Part shown: piece after piece, positions 1-10,766 of the stretch | How positions within the stretch are numbered: position 1 is the stretch's first letter | Layout of the letters: every line of letters starts with the position of its first letter | NCBI GenBank assembly: GCA_021234155.1 | Contig: JAJEKV010000053.1 | Location: forward strand, 6,713,424 to 6,777,423 | Reading direction: 5' to 3' | Length of the DNA: 64,000 nt | DNA from: Isoetes taiwanensis | Taxonomy: Eukaryota; Streptophyta; Lycopodiopsida; Isoetales; Isoetaceae | The notes under the pieces: generated by a model | What the model saw: only the letters and a program-made list of their open reading frames with translations | Database searches by the model: none | What the model was told of the DNA's origin: nothing | Program-made: the position numbers and the translations under genes

Positions 1-420
1 CCTAGGGACCAAGTTACACGGTCGGTTTTGCAAAAGAAAGAAACACTTACGCCCTACATTGCGGATTCGCCAGCCCACCTCCTAGGCCAATTGACTACGA
101 GTGTGTTGCACATGAGATAGTTTGCGCTTTCCGAGAAGGGGTGGGCTTCGGCCACAAAACTTGGTCCCTAGGCCAATGTCGGCGTTCTCGAGTCCATTGG
201 CGAGAGACAGATCATGGTTAGGAGAGGGGAAGTTGCCCGTCCGTCGCCCGGGGCCGCCGGGGAGAGGACTTTTGGGGCAAGCCGCTTCCGGGTGGTTTTA
301 GGGTCCGTGCTCTCGGCGTCAACACCCCCCTACGCCAAGACACGCCGCCAAGGTCCTAGTCAAATCGACAAGCATAGAGCCTCAAAGCGTAAACCCTATG
401 AGTTCACGGGATCTAGCGGG
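1..420. other. GC-rich flank with a 15-bp inverted repeat
   Basis: No gene is recognised here. CCTAGGGACCAAGTT at 1-15 recurs as its exact reverse complement at 158-172, so the first 172 bases could be a small foldback or MITE, or the end of a larger element cut by the window edge. The following GC-rich stretch has an 86-codon open frame from 214 with no recognisable domain, and it is probably not a gene. The stretch ends at the poly(T) that closes the LINE to its right. Confidence 0.4.
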
Positions 421-999
421 GTTTTTTTTTTTTTTTTGAAGAACTGTGTCATCAATATATTAAAAGAATGGTAATGTTACAAAGCAAGTGAGGAGGAAGG
501 AGAGGCGCCCCAAAGAGACAGCGATACCTCGACACTCCACAACAAACTCACGAAAAAGCGCAACTCTAATCTTTGTACAAACCGACCGTCACCATCTACA
601 ACACCCAAGAAGTCCCGCCAAATGGCAAACTTCGGCTCTACTACTCCGGGAACACCGGAAAGCTTTGAAATAGCTTGTACGAAGTCGAGGAATCGAGAGG
701 CGCAGTCTGCTGAATCCCCGAAAGATCCACAACCGCCGCTTCAAATCAGCCACACCAACCAAAGCCACGCCACGGATGCAAGGCTTGCGCCGCAAGAGCG
801 GCCAAGCACCGGGATACACATGAAGCAAAGAAGCTGGCGGCTAGTCAATCTCACCGAAGCGGAGCCCTAACCCAATCCCGAGGCAGCACGCAAGTGAGGG
901 CATAAAAACCGAACAATGCTCCACGGTCTCACGATGAAGGCCACAACAAGGGCGTAGAGGGCTCACACCCGCCTAAACCGACTCACAAGGGCATTCACC

Positions 1000-3900
1000 C
1001 GATACGTGATTGCACCACCGCCACGAAGCACCCTAACCCGGTGGGGAAGTGAACTCCATGTCCACGTCCAAACCGAAAGTGCCATCGAGAACTGGAAGGC
1101 TGCAGAGACCACTTGCACGAAGGGGGCGGTGTGTCATGAATAGCCCGGCACCGATAAGAAGACCGCACAAAGCAAGAAGACACAACATGGGATGAACCTT
1201 CCAAACCCGCACCACCACATCATCAGGGGACTATAGGTATGTGTAGCGGAATACTCCCCCCACGTGCTCCCCGGATAGCCCGATCACGCCCCTCGAGGCA
1301 AAAGCAAGCTCGAAAGAACTCCCCACGAAGCTAGCTGACCACCCCAATACCAATCCTCCAAGGTGAGCACTGGCAGCTTCGCCTCCAAGCGAAAGGCGTC
1401 CGAAAGCATGCCACGATGGCAGACCAAGGGCAAGTCTTGCTAGGGGGTAAAGAAACCCACAAGAAAGGAGAAGAGTGGTGATAAACCGAGGCATAATCTA
1501 GCTGGAAGAGCACACGCATTACATGATCCCAAGCCCGCAACACTCACGTGAGAAAAGGGGATGCATGTGGGAAAGTAGGAGACCATACAATAGTGCCCGG
1601 GGCAACTCCACATGCACTGAGCGGCTTCCCAAACACCACACAATGGCTAAGAGATCGCAACAACGGTGCCGCACACTGGGAGAAGATGCTCCATCTGCGA
1701 GAATGCTCCAAACAAACTTGGAGACCAACACCTTACTATGCGGCGCTAAATCCGAATGGCCAAGCCCCCCATCCTCCGGTAGGAGACACTTCCACCAAGC
1801 CACTTTAATGACCGCCCCTTCATCATCCCCCCCCACACAAAATTTGAACAATCTTATCCAAAGCACGTATCTTACCCTCGGGGAGCTAGCATCGCAGATG
1901 CTATATACACATGAGTGCTACAAAGTCACCCGACTTGGCAATAGTGATCCTACACGCCATGGACAACTTGCTACCCTTCCACCAATTGAGGTGTTTCTGC
2001 AATCCCTGCAAAATCTCATCCCACACCCTCCCCATGGAAACATCCCCTCCAAAGGGAATACATTACCTGGAAGCACCTTCCAAGGGAATAGAGCCAAACA
2101 AGGGGGAGGGGGAGTCAATTTGGGCCCATAATGCGGATCACTTACCCCAATTGAGAAGAATGCACGAGGCCAAGGAGAAAGTATCCAACAAACCCTTCAC
2201 ATTTTGCAAATTCCTCTCTTCTGCCACCAAGAAGAGGAAAGTGTCATCGGCAAACTGGTTAATAATTTGCTGGCTACCATCCTGCATCCGAAGCCCATCC
2301 ACTACTCCCTCCTCCACTGCTGAGCCAAAACAAGCGAGACGAGTGCCTCCGCCACAATCGTAAACAAAAGCGGCACCAAAGGGCACCCCGCGCACCCCTA
2401 CGCCTAGGGGAGAAAAAGGCGGAGGGTTCACCTGGCACACCACCGTGGTCCGTGCTGACCTATGCGGCTTCATGGATCTCGGTAAAGCGTGGACCACAGC
2501 CCAACACTAACATCATGGCGGCACAAGAACTCCCCAGCGGACACTATCGTAAGCTTTGGCAAAGTCAAGCTTAAGATAGGCAATGCCTTGCCCTGTTCTT
2601 CTGGCCCAATAAAGGCCCTCATAAGCTGCGGCAACATTAGTCAAAATGTTCCTCCCAGGGACAAACCCGGCACACCTTACTAATGGAAGAAGTCAACACC
2701 GGCTTCAACTTCTCTGCGCGGGGCTTTTGCAATAATCTTATACACAGAGGACAACAAGGAGATGGGCCTCCAATCATTAATAGTAGAAGGCTGCTTAACC
2801 TTAGGAATCAAGGAAATGCATGCGGTATTCAAGATCCTATCCATTTGAGAAGGCTGCAGCAACTCAAGGTACACTGGTACACCGACTCACCAGCCCACTC
2901 CCAATAAGTCCGAAAAGAACTCCACGGGGATGCCATCCAGCCCGGGACATTTATCCTTGGCCATGCACATACATGCATTTGCTAAATCCTCTCTCCGGAG
3001 AGCTCTCTGCTCCAAGCTCTCACGCGGTGGTGAGGCAGAATAGATGGCTTAACAACCCCCAAAACAAGCTCCCCCGCATCTCCGCTCATAGGGAAGAGAG
3101 TGTCTTTGTGCGAAAAACCACGAGAAATGGGCATGCACATACCTCACGCAAATCAGCGGGATCCTCCAAAGTCGGCCATCGGGCAAAGCAAGGGGCGCCA
3201 TAGATGCATATATCGTCATTTGCCTTAGTGCTCACGAAGAACACCAAGCGAACTTGTGTCCCCCTCCTTCAACCAGGTGGGGCTGCCTTCACACGTGCCT
3301 CTCGCACTTTAACTGCTCAGAGCAACAATACGCTGCAACCACGGCATTCTCCCTAATGCCATCGGAAGGCTGCGCCCGAATCCTCCAACTCGATAGAGAC
3401 CATGCAACTCTTGCCCGCCGCCGCACACGCCGCCTACCAAAGACCTTGGCAAAAGCGCTTCACCACGCCAAGGGCGGTCACCATACCGGACATACCCGCC
3501 GGAGATGAAAAGGTATCAAGCCACAACTCGGCCTTTGGGCGAAATCCGCATCGGCCCGGTAGGGTGTTCAAAGCGGAACACCGCTGTCCTAGAGGGCGAG
3601 AGGCAAGCTGCACCCGACGGGGACAAAACCACGAGGGTAATGATCAGAAATGGAGGTAGACGAGAATGTTACTCCGGCGCAAAGAGGGCACACCATCCAA
3701 AGGCGCATGGGGAAGCATAACACCGGTCATGCCTAGCATACGCTGCCCGCACCAATCGCCTATTACAATAGGTGAAAGACAAGTCCCGGGGACCTCAACC
3801 AAGGCCAAATCCGCAACAAAGCGAGACCATTGGTCCCTCTCAAACCCATGCACAACACGGGTTCCGAGAACCGAAGCGATCCTCTACTGGCTCTACCATA

Positions 3901-4330
3901 TTGAAGTCCCCTAACAACAACCAAGCGACACGCAACCCACCAAGGGCTCGCAACTTATTCGGCTGTGGCCCATAAAGCACCCGTGAGAGAAGGCTGATTA
4001 GGGGCATAAACATTAACAATCCCCACTCTTGCCCTCCCTCCATCCACTTAATGATTGCCCACCGACCAAACACATGCTGGCTGCGAGTGCGCGGACACGC
4101 ACATCCATCCTCCAAGCAATAAGAGTACCCCCACTAGTCCGCCCGAGAAGAAGAAGCAATAGAGGCAAACCGCCTACCAACCATATTCATGAGCCTAGAC
4201 ATATCACCCCCTGTGACACTTATGCTCTGAATGCAAACAATATCGGGGCCTTAGCTGGCGAAGTGCCAAAGAAACACGGGCCCTCTTACTACTAGAGGAC
4301 CGCACCCCGCACATTCCAACCGAGGATCGA
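1000..4330 (-). pseudogene. L1-A ORF2 (endonuclease/reverse transcriptase), heavily broken
   Basis: This frame would encode the nicking endonuclease and reverse transcriptase of L1-A. Reading leftward, WNVRG near 4320 marks the endonuclease start. LLLGDFNMVEPVEDRFGS, in the frame 3840-4115, is the endonuclease GDFN motif. SLIPKVKQPSTINDWRPISL (frame 2680-2874) is the reverse transcriptase fingers motif. INQFADDTFLFL (frame 2138-2497, near 2250) is the catalytic FADD box. WWKCLLPEDGGLG in 1519-1866 is the usual segment after the polymerase. Stops and frame changes separate every piece. No downstream zinc-binding or RNase H segment could be read with confidence. Confidence 0.75.
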
Positions 4331-4785
4331 CCTATTCATCCCGGGAGGAGAAGTATCAAGCCCCACATGCCCACCCACCGGGCCATGGGTCAACTCCACA
4401 TAGTCATCACCTAGAGCGGAGGATTAATCACAAAGAAAGCGACCCACGACCAGCGTATGTGACACTCCACTTCCAACACGTGTTGGAAGTCCCCCAGGCA
4501 CCTCCATAGAGTCATGGGCCACACTAGTCTCTACCCCAACCGGACTGCTCCAGCCACCTCATGCTCAGCACATACCGCTATCTGGACATCCCCAACAAGA
4601 TCACCAGCCCCTCCCACAGCCCTGTCCTCAGACCTAGCCACAACCAAATCATCATCTGAGCCCTCCCCTGAGCCACCACATCCCCTAGCCCTGCCATCCA
4701 ATGGGCGGCCAGCAGCAAGCCTGCCCCGGCCTCGTCCCACACCACATCTCCCAACCACACCACCACCTCGCCCAACTCCACTCAC

Positions 4786-5677
4786 CAGGGTATTTTTTAA
4801 CCTCCCTATATATTTGATGGGGCGTAATATATTGGCCACTACTTACCTTGGATAATTTGCTAAGTGTAGTTTGGCCTGGCCCTTTTTCGCATCGTTGCAC
4901 CAAGAGGTTATAACTTAAATGGCGAAATCGAGGAACTATTTTTCTCTTTAGAAATTTGAATTGGCCACATCCATACATCTGACACATTAAGATGATAGCC
5001 ACGCCAGTAAGACAATCTCTAGTTTCTATGATGCTCTATGCAGTTCATTAACAAATACATACTATGCTTCTCCAACTAAGATATCTATAAGATCTGTATT
5101 AAACATGCAGAATGTAGGCAGAAGCACATATGGATTTGGTAGGATGGATCTCATCGAAAACCATATTGCAAGTACTTGGTAAATGGAAACTAACCTTGAT
5201 TTTAATTGGGAAGATGAAGTGGAGATTTAGGCTAGATGATGAAGAACAAATTTGGGATGCAAAATGCAAATCGAATGAAGACAAACTTGAACATAAGAAA
5301 AAAAATACTATATTATTATAAATGCCTTTAGAATGTTATGGCTAAACTCAAAAAGACTTTACCTCCCTACAAGTGGCGAAATTCTGTCCCTACAACTGGC
5401 CAATATAGAATCTCGCCATAATCCTAGAATTATAAAATTATTTCGTGGTTTAAATGGCGTGTATAATATTTTGGAATGGCCACGCCCTAGGGGTTCGGAG
5501 ATTTGGCAAATATCAAATTGGCCACTTATGGAGTGAATTTAATAAGTTGGTGTTTTGAACTGGCCACCACCCTTTGGTCATGGTGAGAATGCATCCTACT
5601 CTGGCGTGGCCGACAATTTTACGAAATATGTGAATGTGTGGCCAACTGGCCTGCCGGGGCCACTAAAAAATACCCTG
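4786..5677. mobile_element. Non-autonomous hAT-type element (MITE), 892 bp
   Basis: The ends are inverted: CAGGGTATTTTTTA at 4786 and its complement ending at 5677. The 8-bp sequence CCACTCAC lies directly outside both ends (4778-4785 and 5678-5685). CAGGG tips with 8-bp duplications are typical of the hAT superfamily. The interior is AT-rich, unlike the GC-rich LINE around it. Copies of TTGGCCAC/GTGGCCA-like motifs cluster near both ends, as expected for subterminal transposase-binding sites. No transposase is encoded; the open frame at 5130-5321 has no recognisable domain. It inserted into L1-A ORF1 and so is younger than that LINE. Confidence 0.9.
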
Positions 5678-7118
5678 CCACTCACTGCACCACGAAGTCC
5701 TCCGCCTGTTACCTCAGGAACAAAGGAATCCTGGGCCCCTGCACAAGCACCTGCAATCCCTACCACATCACCAGCACCAGCAGGATCACCAACAGGGTCA
5801 GATGGCAGCACAATAGATGGAAACATCCGCCGGATCTCAGAGCCATTCAAAAGCTTCAATCGGAACAGAAAATGCCAGGGACCACTACGTACTGGAAGAG
5901 AAGTGGGCATAGGCTGCAAAGCAGGCAGAGCAACACAGATCTTGGGGACCTGCACAATAGAATGAGCCAAATATACACCCAGGCCATTAGCCATAGAAAC
6001 CAAGAAATCAGGCACCATCAGATCAGGAGGAAGATCACGAATCAAAACCAACACGGGATTTTTAACCATTTGTCAAAGAACTGGTGGACATTGCGGAGTA
6101 AGTATATCTTGATACAACACATATATGAGTCACCCAAAGTATCCACCCCTCGACTAACCAATTGCCGCCGCGGAAGACTCGACCTCAAACATGATTATGA
6201 AAAAATTATTTGGGAGGAATTTGAGAGGATCGATACAGGCAAACCAATCCGCCTCGGATGTCCACAAGCCAAGAGCTAAACCTCCTCGTGTCCAATATGT
6301 AACCCGTGAAGTAGCCCAATACCGCAAATGAAACTAGATTCTCAATAGTCCGAACATGCCGGTATGATCAATATCTATCCATGGAGTCTCACGGAAGAGA
6401 GCTGCTGCAGTCAACAGTGATGATCCTCCACAAATTTTGAGCCTCTTGAACGGGCGGTCCTACACACTCCGAGCCTTTGCGCTTGATCCAAACCGAAAAC
6501 CCGCCGAAAGTGATACGAGCAACAAGGTGTCATTGCTCGCGCGGCGCCGCGGGGAGTTGGGGCTGCTGCCACGGCATCCTGAGAGGTATCGAGCGCCCGG
6601 GGAGGCACATCGGCTACATGAACCCTAGAAGAGGGCGCATCACCAGCAAGTGATCCCTTCCCAAGCACAGGGGAAGAGGGCATCACAAATCCAGTTTCCA
6701 AAGGGGGCATGCTTGATGGGATCAAGATCGGAGTCTCCAAAACACAATCTACTGGGGTCTCAGAATTATATTGAGAGGAAGAGCAATCCACATACCTCTC
6801 AACCGAAGGGGATTCCAAGAGCTCCCTCATCTCTGCCACCAATTGCATGCCACTTCCTACAGCCCCCGCATCTTCATGCATGCCGAGACCCGCGCCCTTC
6901 CCCTTTACTGGAGGATTCTTCCTCCTCGCCATCTCCCTTGGCTTCAGCCCCAAGCCATGAGGCTCAATCGATCCCCCATCAGCACATGCGGCGGGGAGCC
7001 ATGACATCCGAACCAGTCCGGAAATCAGCTGTTTGCGGCACCAAACCACATGCAAAACAGCTGATGCTATACACCACCAGGAAGAGCTCAGAACAAGCTT
7101 TCCAACGAGCCTAAGCAC
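5678..7118 (-). pseudogene. L1-A ORF1 (RNA-binding protein), N-terminal and central part
   Basis: The minus-strand frame 6411-7118 includes a plausible start MARRKNPPVKGKG near 6929. It is followed by a Ser/Pro-rich segment of the kind seen at the N-terminus of plant L1 ORF1 proteins. A second frame, 5596-6069, contains VLIRDLPPDLMVPDFLVSM, which resembles the core of the DUF4283 domain in plant LINE ORF1 proteins, then a Pro/Ala/Gly-rich stretch. The two frames are separated by stops between about 6070 and 6410. ORF1 products normally bind element RNA and form the ribonucleoprotein. The C-terminal part lies beyond the MITE, at about 4450-4785. Confidence 0.55.
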
Positions 7119-7599
7119 GCCAAAATCTGACCCCAGATAAGAGAGATATCGCCGATCAAAGTTTCGCCGTCAGAATCCCAACCGCCCAATTCGACCGCCT
7201 TCTGCCATCAACAACCGTCTCCCCTGTGTAACTAGCAGGGTTTGCGTTTTGGGTGGCGAGTTTTGGTCTTTTGCACTTGGGACGTGGCCAATCACATGCA
7301 GTTGAGAACGCGAAGCAAGGGGAACTGACGGAATGGAGTTTGGACCTGTACTCCTCCCGTTGTGGTAGTTAGAAGTCAAGGGCCGCTTTTGCAGTAGCAA
7401 GACATTCGTAAATTCGTAATTAATGCATAGTACGGACTTAAATTCTGATTTTTTGTCAGCTAGCTTTCTAAGTCAGCTAGCTTGTTGAGATAAACTACAT
7501 CTTCGCATGTTGGTAGGGTATTAGTTCGCATAGCAGGGGACAAATTAAAAATATATCTATCTACTCTATATATGTTCTTATGTTTGTCGCGCTTATCCG
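7119..7599. other. Unassigned stretch 5' of L1-A
   Basis: This may include the 5' untranslated part of L1-A up to about 7400, but no boundary or target duplication is visible. A 76-codon minus-strand frame (7170-7400) has no recognisable domain. GTCAGCTAGCT occurs twice around 7456-7485, and a longer direct repeat begins near 7477. Confidence 0.3.
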
Positions 7600-7872
7600 A
7601 CCGTTCGTTCGAGATCCAACGGCTCACGTGGTTTTGGGACGTATCCTACGGCCCAGATGGCCTGGGAGTTTATATATAATTCGTATAGACGCGATCCTAC
7701 GGTCCAGGTTGATTAGATCCTGATCGTCGGTCCGAGATCCTACGGCTCACGTTGCTTTGGGACACATCCTACGGTGTACATGACTTTGGGAATTATATGT
7801 AATAGATCCTATGGCTCATGTTGCGTGAGATCTCGACCCTTGATCGAGTCCAAGATCCTATGGCCCAAGTTG
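7600..7872. repeat. Diverged tandem repeats around ATCCTACGGCYCA
   Basis: The core ATCCTAYGG followed by CTCA, CCCA, TCCA or similar appears about seven times between 7605 and 7870. Several copies are followed by GTTG or by TTTGGGA. Spacing is irregular (20-60 bp), so this is a decayed array rather than a fresh satellite. No coding sequence is seen. Confidence 0.55.
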
Positions 7873-7914
7873 AATGCTCATCCCTTAGGAAAAGGCTTTT
7901 AAAATTGTTCTGTT

Positions 7915-7985
7915 ATGTAGGGGATTTGAACCCTGGCCATTGATCCCCCAACCTTCCATTCTAACCACTAGACCAAGCATTAATT
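7915..7985 (-). mobile_element. tRNA-like head, probable SINE remnant
   Basis: On the minus strand TGGTCTAGTGGTTAG (complement of about 7961-7975) matches a Pol III A box. GGTTCAAATCC (complement of 7922-7932) matches a B box. The spacing of about 40 bp is right for a tRNA. The sequence lacks a convincing acceptor stem and anticodon arm, so it looks like a tRNA-derived SINE head (Glu/Asp-like) and not a working tRNA gene. The body would run toward lower coordinates into the ATCCTACGG repeats; no tail or target duplication was identified. Confidence 0.5.
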
Positions 7986-8040
7986 CCATGAAGAATTTAT
8001 ATTTCAAATACACTTAAGAGTAATGATCCCATTAAGATAA

Positions 8041-8710
8041 AATAGACTATAACATTCTAGCTAGTTCAAGAAGGTTCTAGAATGTTCTGGAAGGCTCTAG
8101 AAAGTTCTAGAACATAAGAGAATCTAGGGGGGATCTAAGAAAATTCTTCCAGAAAGTTCCAAATTGTTCTAATAAGTTTTAGAATGTTCTAGAATGTAGG
8201 GGAATCTACGGGAATGTAAGGAAATCTAGGGAAATACTTCCAGAAAGTTCTAGAATATATTGAAAGTCGTAGAATGTTCCAGAAAAGTCTTAGAATGTTC
8301 TAAAAAGTTATAGAATGTAAAGGAATCCAGACGAATTTAATAGAATGTAAGAAAATCTTATAAAATGTAAGAGAATCTAGGAAAATATTTACAAGCCTAA
8401 GGGAATCTCTTAAAATCTAGGGGATCTAAAGGAATCTTCATAAAATCTAAGGGAATCTAAGAAAATGTTGATGAAATCTTAGAGTATCTAAGGGAATCTT
8501 TATAGAATTTCTTTGAATCTCATGTAATGTAAGGGAACCTAGGGCAATATCATAAAATCTAAATGAATCTAAGGGGATCTTCATAGAATCTTGGAGAATC
8601 TAGGGAAATCTAATAGAATCTAGAGGGAATCTTATAAAATTTAGAGAAATGCTCATGAACCCTCTAAGAGAACTTTGGTAGAATCTTAGAGAACCTATCA
8701 AGAGATTCTT
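8041..8710. repeat. Decayed minisatellite of TAGAATGTTC / GAATCTAGGG units
   Basis: The stretch consists almost entirely of variants of two short units: TTCTAGAATG (mostly 8041-8310) and GAATCTARGGRAATCT (mostly 8330-8700). Unit length drifts between about 10 and 25 bp. There is no coding potential. The left end contains the most regular block, listed separately as a heat-shock-element-like array. Confidence 0.7.
8065..8112. promoter_or_regulatory. Ten-module heat-shock-element-like array
   Basis: TTC and GAA triplets alternate at exact 5-bp steps: TTC 8065, GAA 8070, TTC 8075, GAA 8080, TTC 8085, GAA 8090, CTC 8095 (one mismatch), GAA 8100, TTC 8105, GAA 8110. Heat shock factor trimers bind alternating nGAAn units, and three are normally enough. 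No gene start or TATA box follows nearby. It may be fortuitous structure within the TTCTAGAA minisatellite. Confidence 0.45.
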
Positions 8711-9409
8711 TTACAAGAACTTGCACGTAGGAACATGCTAAAACTCGAACATGCACCGTAGGACACATTAAATTTCTTGTATATATATGTCGTCGTAACA
8801 AGCGAACACGTAGCTACATATACTATTGGTGGAAACCTAACCTTTTTAAATCTAACAAAATAAAATTTTAAGATAAACTACATCTTTGCATGTTGGTAAG
8901 GTATTAGTTATCGTAGCAGGTAAGGTATTACTAGTTATCATCATCGTATTATATACCTCATAGCTCAACGGATGTACCACAAAACATTGAACATTTTCAT
9001 GGTGGTACATTTCATAACTTTAACGGGTGTAGCAAGTCAAATAAACCCCTATCCAGTTAAATAAACCCATGTATCAAGTGTACATGCATTCTATACTATT
9101 TAATTTTTTTTTTTTTTTTTTTTTGGTCGTTTGTAAAAAAAAAAAAATGTCGTTCAACGACGTCTTTTGTCATCGTTAAACGACGACCTGTGATTTAAAT
9201 AGAAAACAGGCGGCAATCCCGCCGCTTATTTTCGAGCAAGCAAAGCTTATGGAGGAGCGTTTTTTGAGGCGATTTTCGGCGCGGATCTACTTTGGGGTCT
9301 ATTCTAAGTGTAAGACAAGCTTCATAAGGTATGTGCACGGATCAACCAACTCGTTTTTTGAATCTAAACTTGTTTTTGGGTAGATTTAGGGTTTTTTGTA
9401 TTTGTTGTT

Positions 9410-9660
9410 TGTTCTTCCTTCAACCTTCATTCTTCTTCTTCCATTCTTGCATCCTTCTTCCATACATATTCTTCCATTCCCTTTGTCATCTTCTTCTTCG
9501 ATTCTTCCTCCTCTTATACTACTTCTTCCTCCTCTTATTCAAATTCTTACTCTTAATCCTCCTCTTGGCTTCATCTTGTTCAGTATTCTTCCTCCCCATT
9601 TTGGGTTCCTCCTCTTCTTCTTAGCCTTTTCTTCTTGAAATTCTTCCATTCTTCTTCTAA
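9410..9660. repeat. TTC/TCC-rich pyrimidine tract inside the CACTA-like element
   Basis: The + strand is almost pure T and C with repeated CTTCTTC and CCTCTT words. Two overlapping open frames (from 9331 and 9396) are Phe/Leu/Ser-rich by-products of this composition and are not genes. Confidence 0.7.
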
Positions 9661-9764
9661 TTTTTTTTTCCCATCTAAGAAGGCGTCGTTAAAAAGGCGA
9701 GACCCTTCTTCTTTCAAAATTTTTCCTTATTAGTTGTTTTATACTATTTCTTTCTAATCATCGA

Positions 9765-10095
9765 ATTTTTTTGTTTTGCATGTACACTCCTAGCAAAATG
9801 TGTTGTTCTTGCAAAACAAGTTGGCACCTCTTCGGTAAGGATTTAATTTTTTCAATAAGCTAATAAAATACTAATGCTTTATTTAGGTTAAATTGTTATC
9901 CAAGAAGGGGACGTCATTGAAACCACCCCTCCCCCATTGATTTTCCATATTTTTTTTCCCTTTAAGTTGTTTATTTATACTAATATTTTACTAACCATTG
10001 AATTTATTGTTTTGCATGTACACTCCTAGCAAATGCATTGTTTGTGCAAAACAACTTTGCCACCTTGTACCAGGTAAGCATTTAATTTTCAATAT
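9765..10095. repeat. Direct duplication containing GTTTTGCATGTACACTCCTA
   Basis: A block of about 90 bp starting at 9773 recurs at 10,010 in the same orientation. Each copy carries GTTTTGCATGTACACTCCTA, then a GCAAAACAA segment, then a GGTAAG splice-donor-like motif. They sit about 240 bp apart and look like a diverged tandem duplication. Both copies can be read as a short Cys-rich peptide, but there is no supporting frame on either side. Confidence 0.55.
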
Positions 10096-10766
10096 GCTTA
10101 ATGTATTGATTAATGTATTTAGCTTAATTTATTGATTAATGTATTTAGCTAAAAAATTGGGGCTTCATTTATTTTTTGTATTTTTTAATATATTTAAGCG
10201 ACATCATTTAATGACGTTAAAATCTTATATTTCTTTATTGGTTAAATTCATTTTATAGGCTTTAAATTAAATGTATTAACTTCATTCATAATAAATGTAT
10301 TATTATTATTTTTTTCAATTTATAAAAAAAAAATAAAAAAATAAAAAAAAATTAATACACGTAAGCAGCGTCGTTAAGCGGCGTTGCTTACGTCGCCACG
10401 TCGACAACGGCGACAACGCCGTGCGGCGCCGCGTGGCGTGGGCGCCGCGTGCGTGGCGTCGTTAAACGGCGTCAAACACGTACGCTGCCGCCGACAAAGA
10501 ACTTCGCTGCCGACGCCACCGCTGGCCGCCCGGCGGGCGTGGCGTGCGATGTCGCGATGGCGTCGTTGAACGACGTCGGCGTCGCTGCCGCTTTAAGGCG
10601 GCGCCGCTTGCGGACAGCGATATAGCGACGCATCCAGCGTCATAAAGCGGCGTGCGCGGCGTCGTTATAGGCGTCGTTCATCGACTTTTTGGCGTTGTTC
10701 ATCAACGTTCAAACGACGTCTGGACGTCGTAATAGACGTCGTAACAGGGCAATTTTTTTGTAGTGC

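Larger units (their letters stand above)
421..7120 (-). mobile_element. L1-type LINE (L1-A), decayed, both ORF regions present
   Basis: This is a non-LTR retrotransposon read right to left. Its poly(A) tail appears as a T run at 421-437. Moving rightwards come ORF2 C-terminal sequence, reverse transcriptase motifs, an endonuclease, and then ORF1. The body is GC-rich compared with the later DNA, which suggests a family different from L1-C and L1-D. Many stops and frameshifts show that it is old and inactive. No flanking target duplication could be found, so both ends are approximate. An hAT-type MITE interrupts the ORF1 region at 4786-5677. Confidence 0.75.
7477..8935. repeat. Direct repeat pair (about 65 bp) enclosing 1.3 kb
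   Basis: A segment containing GATAAACTACATCTTCGCAT occurs at about 7482-7545 and again, with a few changes (T for C, small indels), at about 8873-8930, in the same orientation. Both copies continue into GTTGGTARGGTATTAGTT and a GCAGG motif. The pair encloses the ATCCTACGG repeats, the tRNA-like head and the TTCTAGAA array. They could be remnants of short terminal repeats or of two insertions of one family. No target duplication is evident. Confidence 0.55.
9126..10766. mobile_element. CACTA-like non-autonomous element, right end clear
   Basis: The right end reads CAATTTTTTTGTAGTG at 10751-10766, the complement of the CACTACAAAAAAATTG type of CACTA terminus. Inside it, palindromic motifs of the form GTCGTTNAACGAC and GACGTCGT are densely repeated (10,360-10,750). 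Similar motifs recur at 9150-9185, just after GTAAAAAAAAAAAAATG, which may be a damaged left end. CACTA elements carry exactly this kind of subterminal array. No transposase is recognisable. Coding sequence of L1-B begins immediately to the right. The left end and the 3-bp duplication could not be confirmed. Confidence 0.6.

Noticed and set aside
214-474. GC-rich segment reminiscent of rRNA spacer
   Set aside because: No conserved 18S, 5.8S, 25S or 5S core could be recognised. GC richness and GCCCGGGGCCGCCGGGG alone are not evidence.
7915-7985. Functional tRNA gene
   Set aside because: A and B boxes are present but no consistent acceptor stem, anticodon arm or Pol III terminator.
9331-9638. 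Two overlapping open frames of about 80-97 codons
   Set aside because: They are Phe/Leu/Ser translations of a TTC/TCC-rich tract with no domain.
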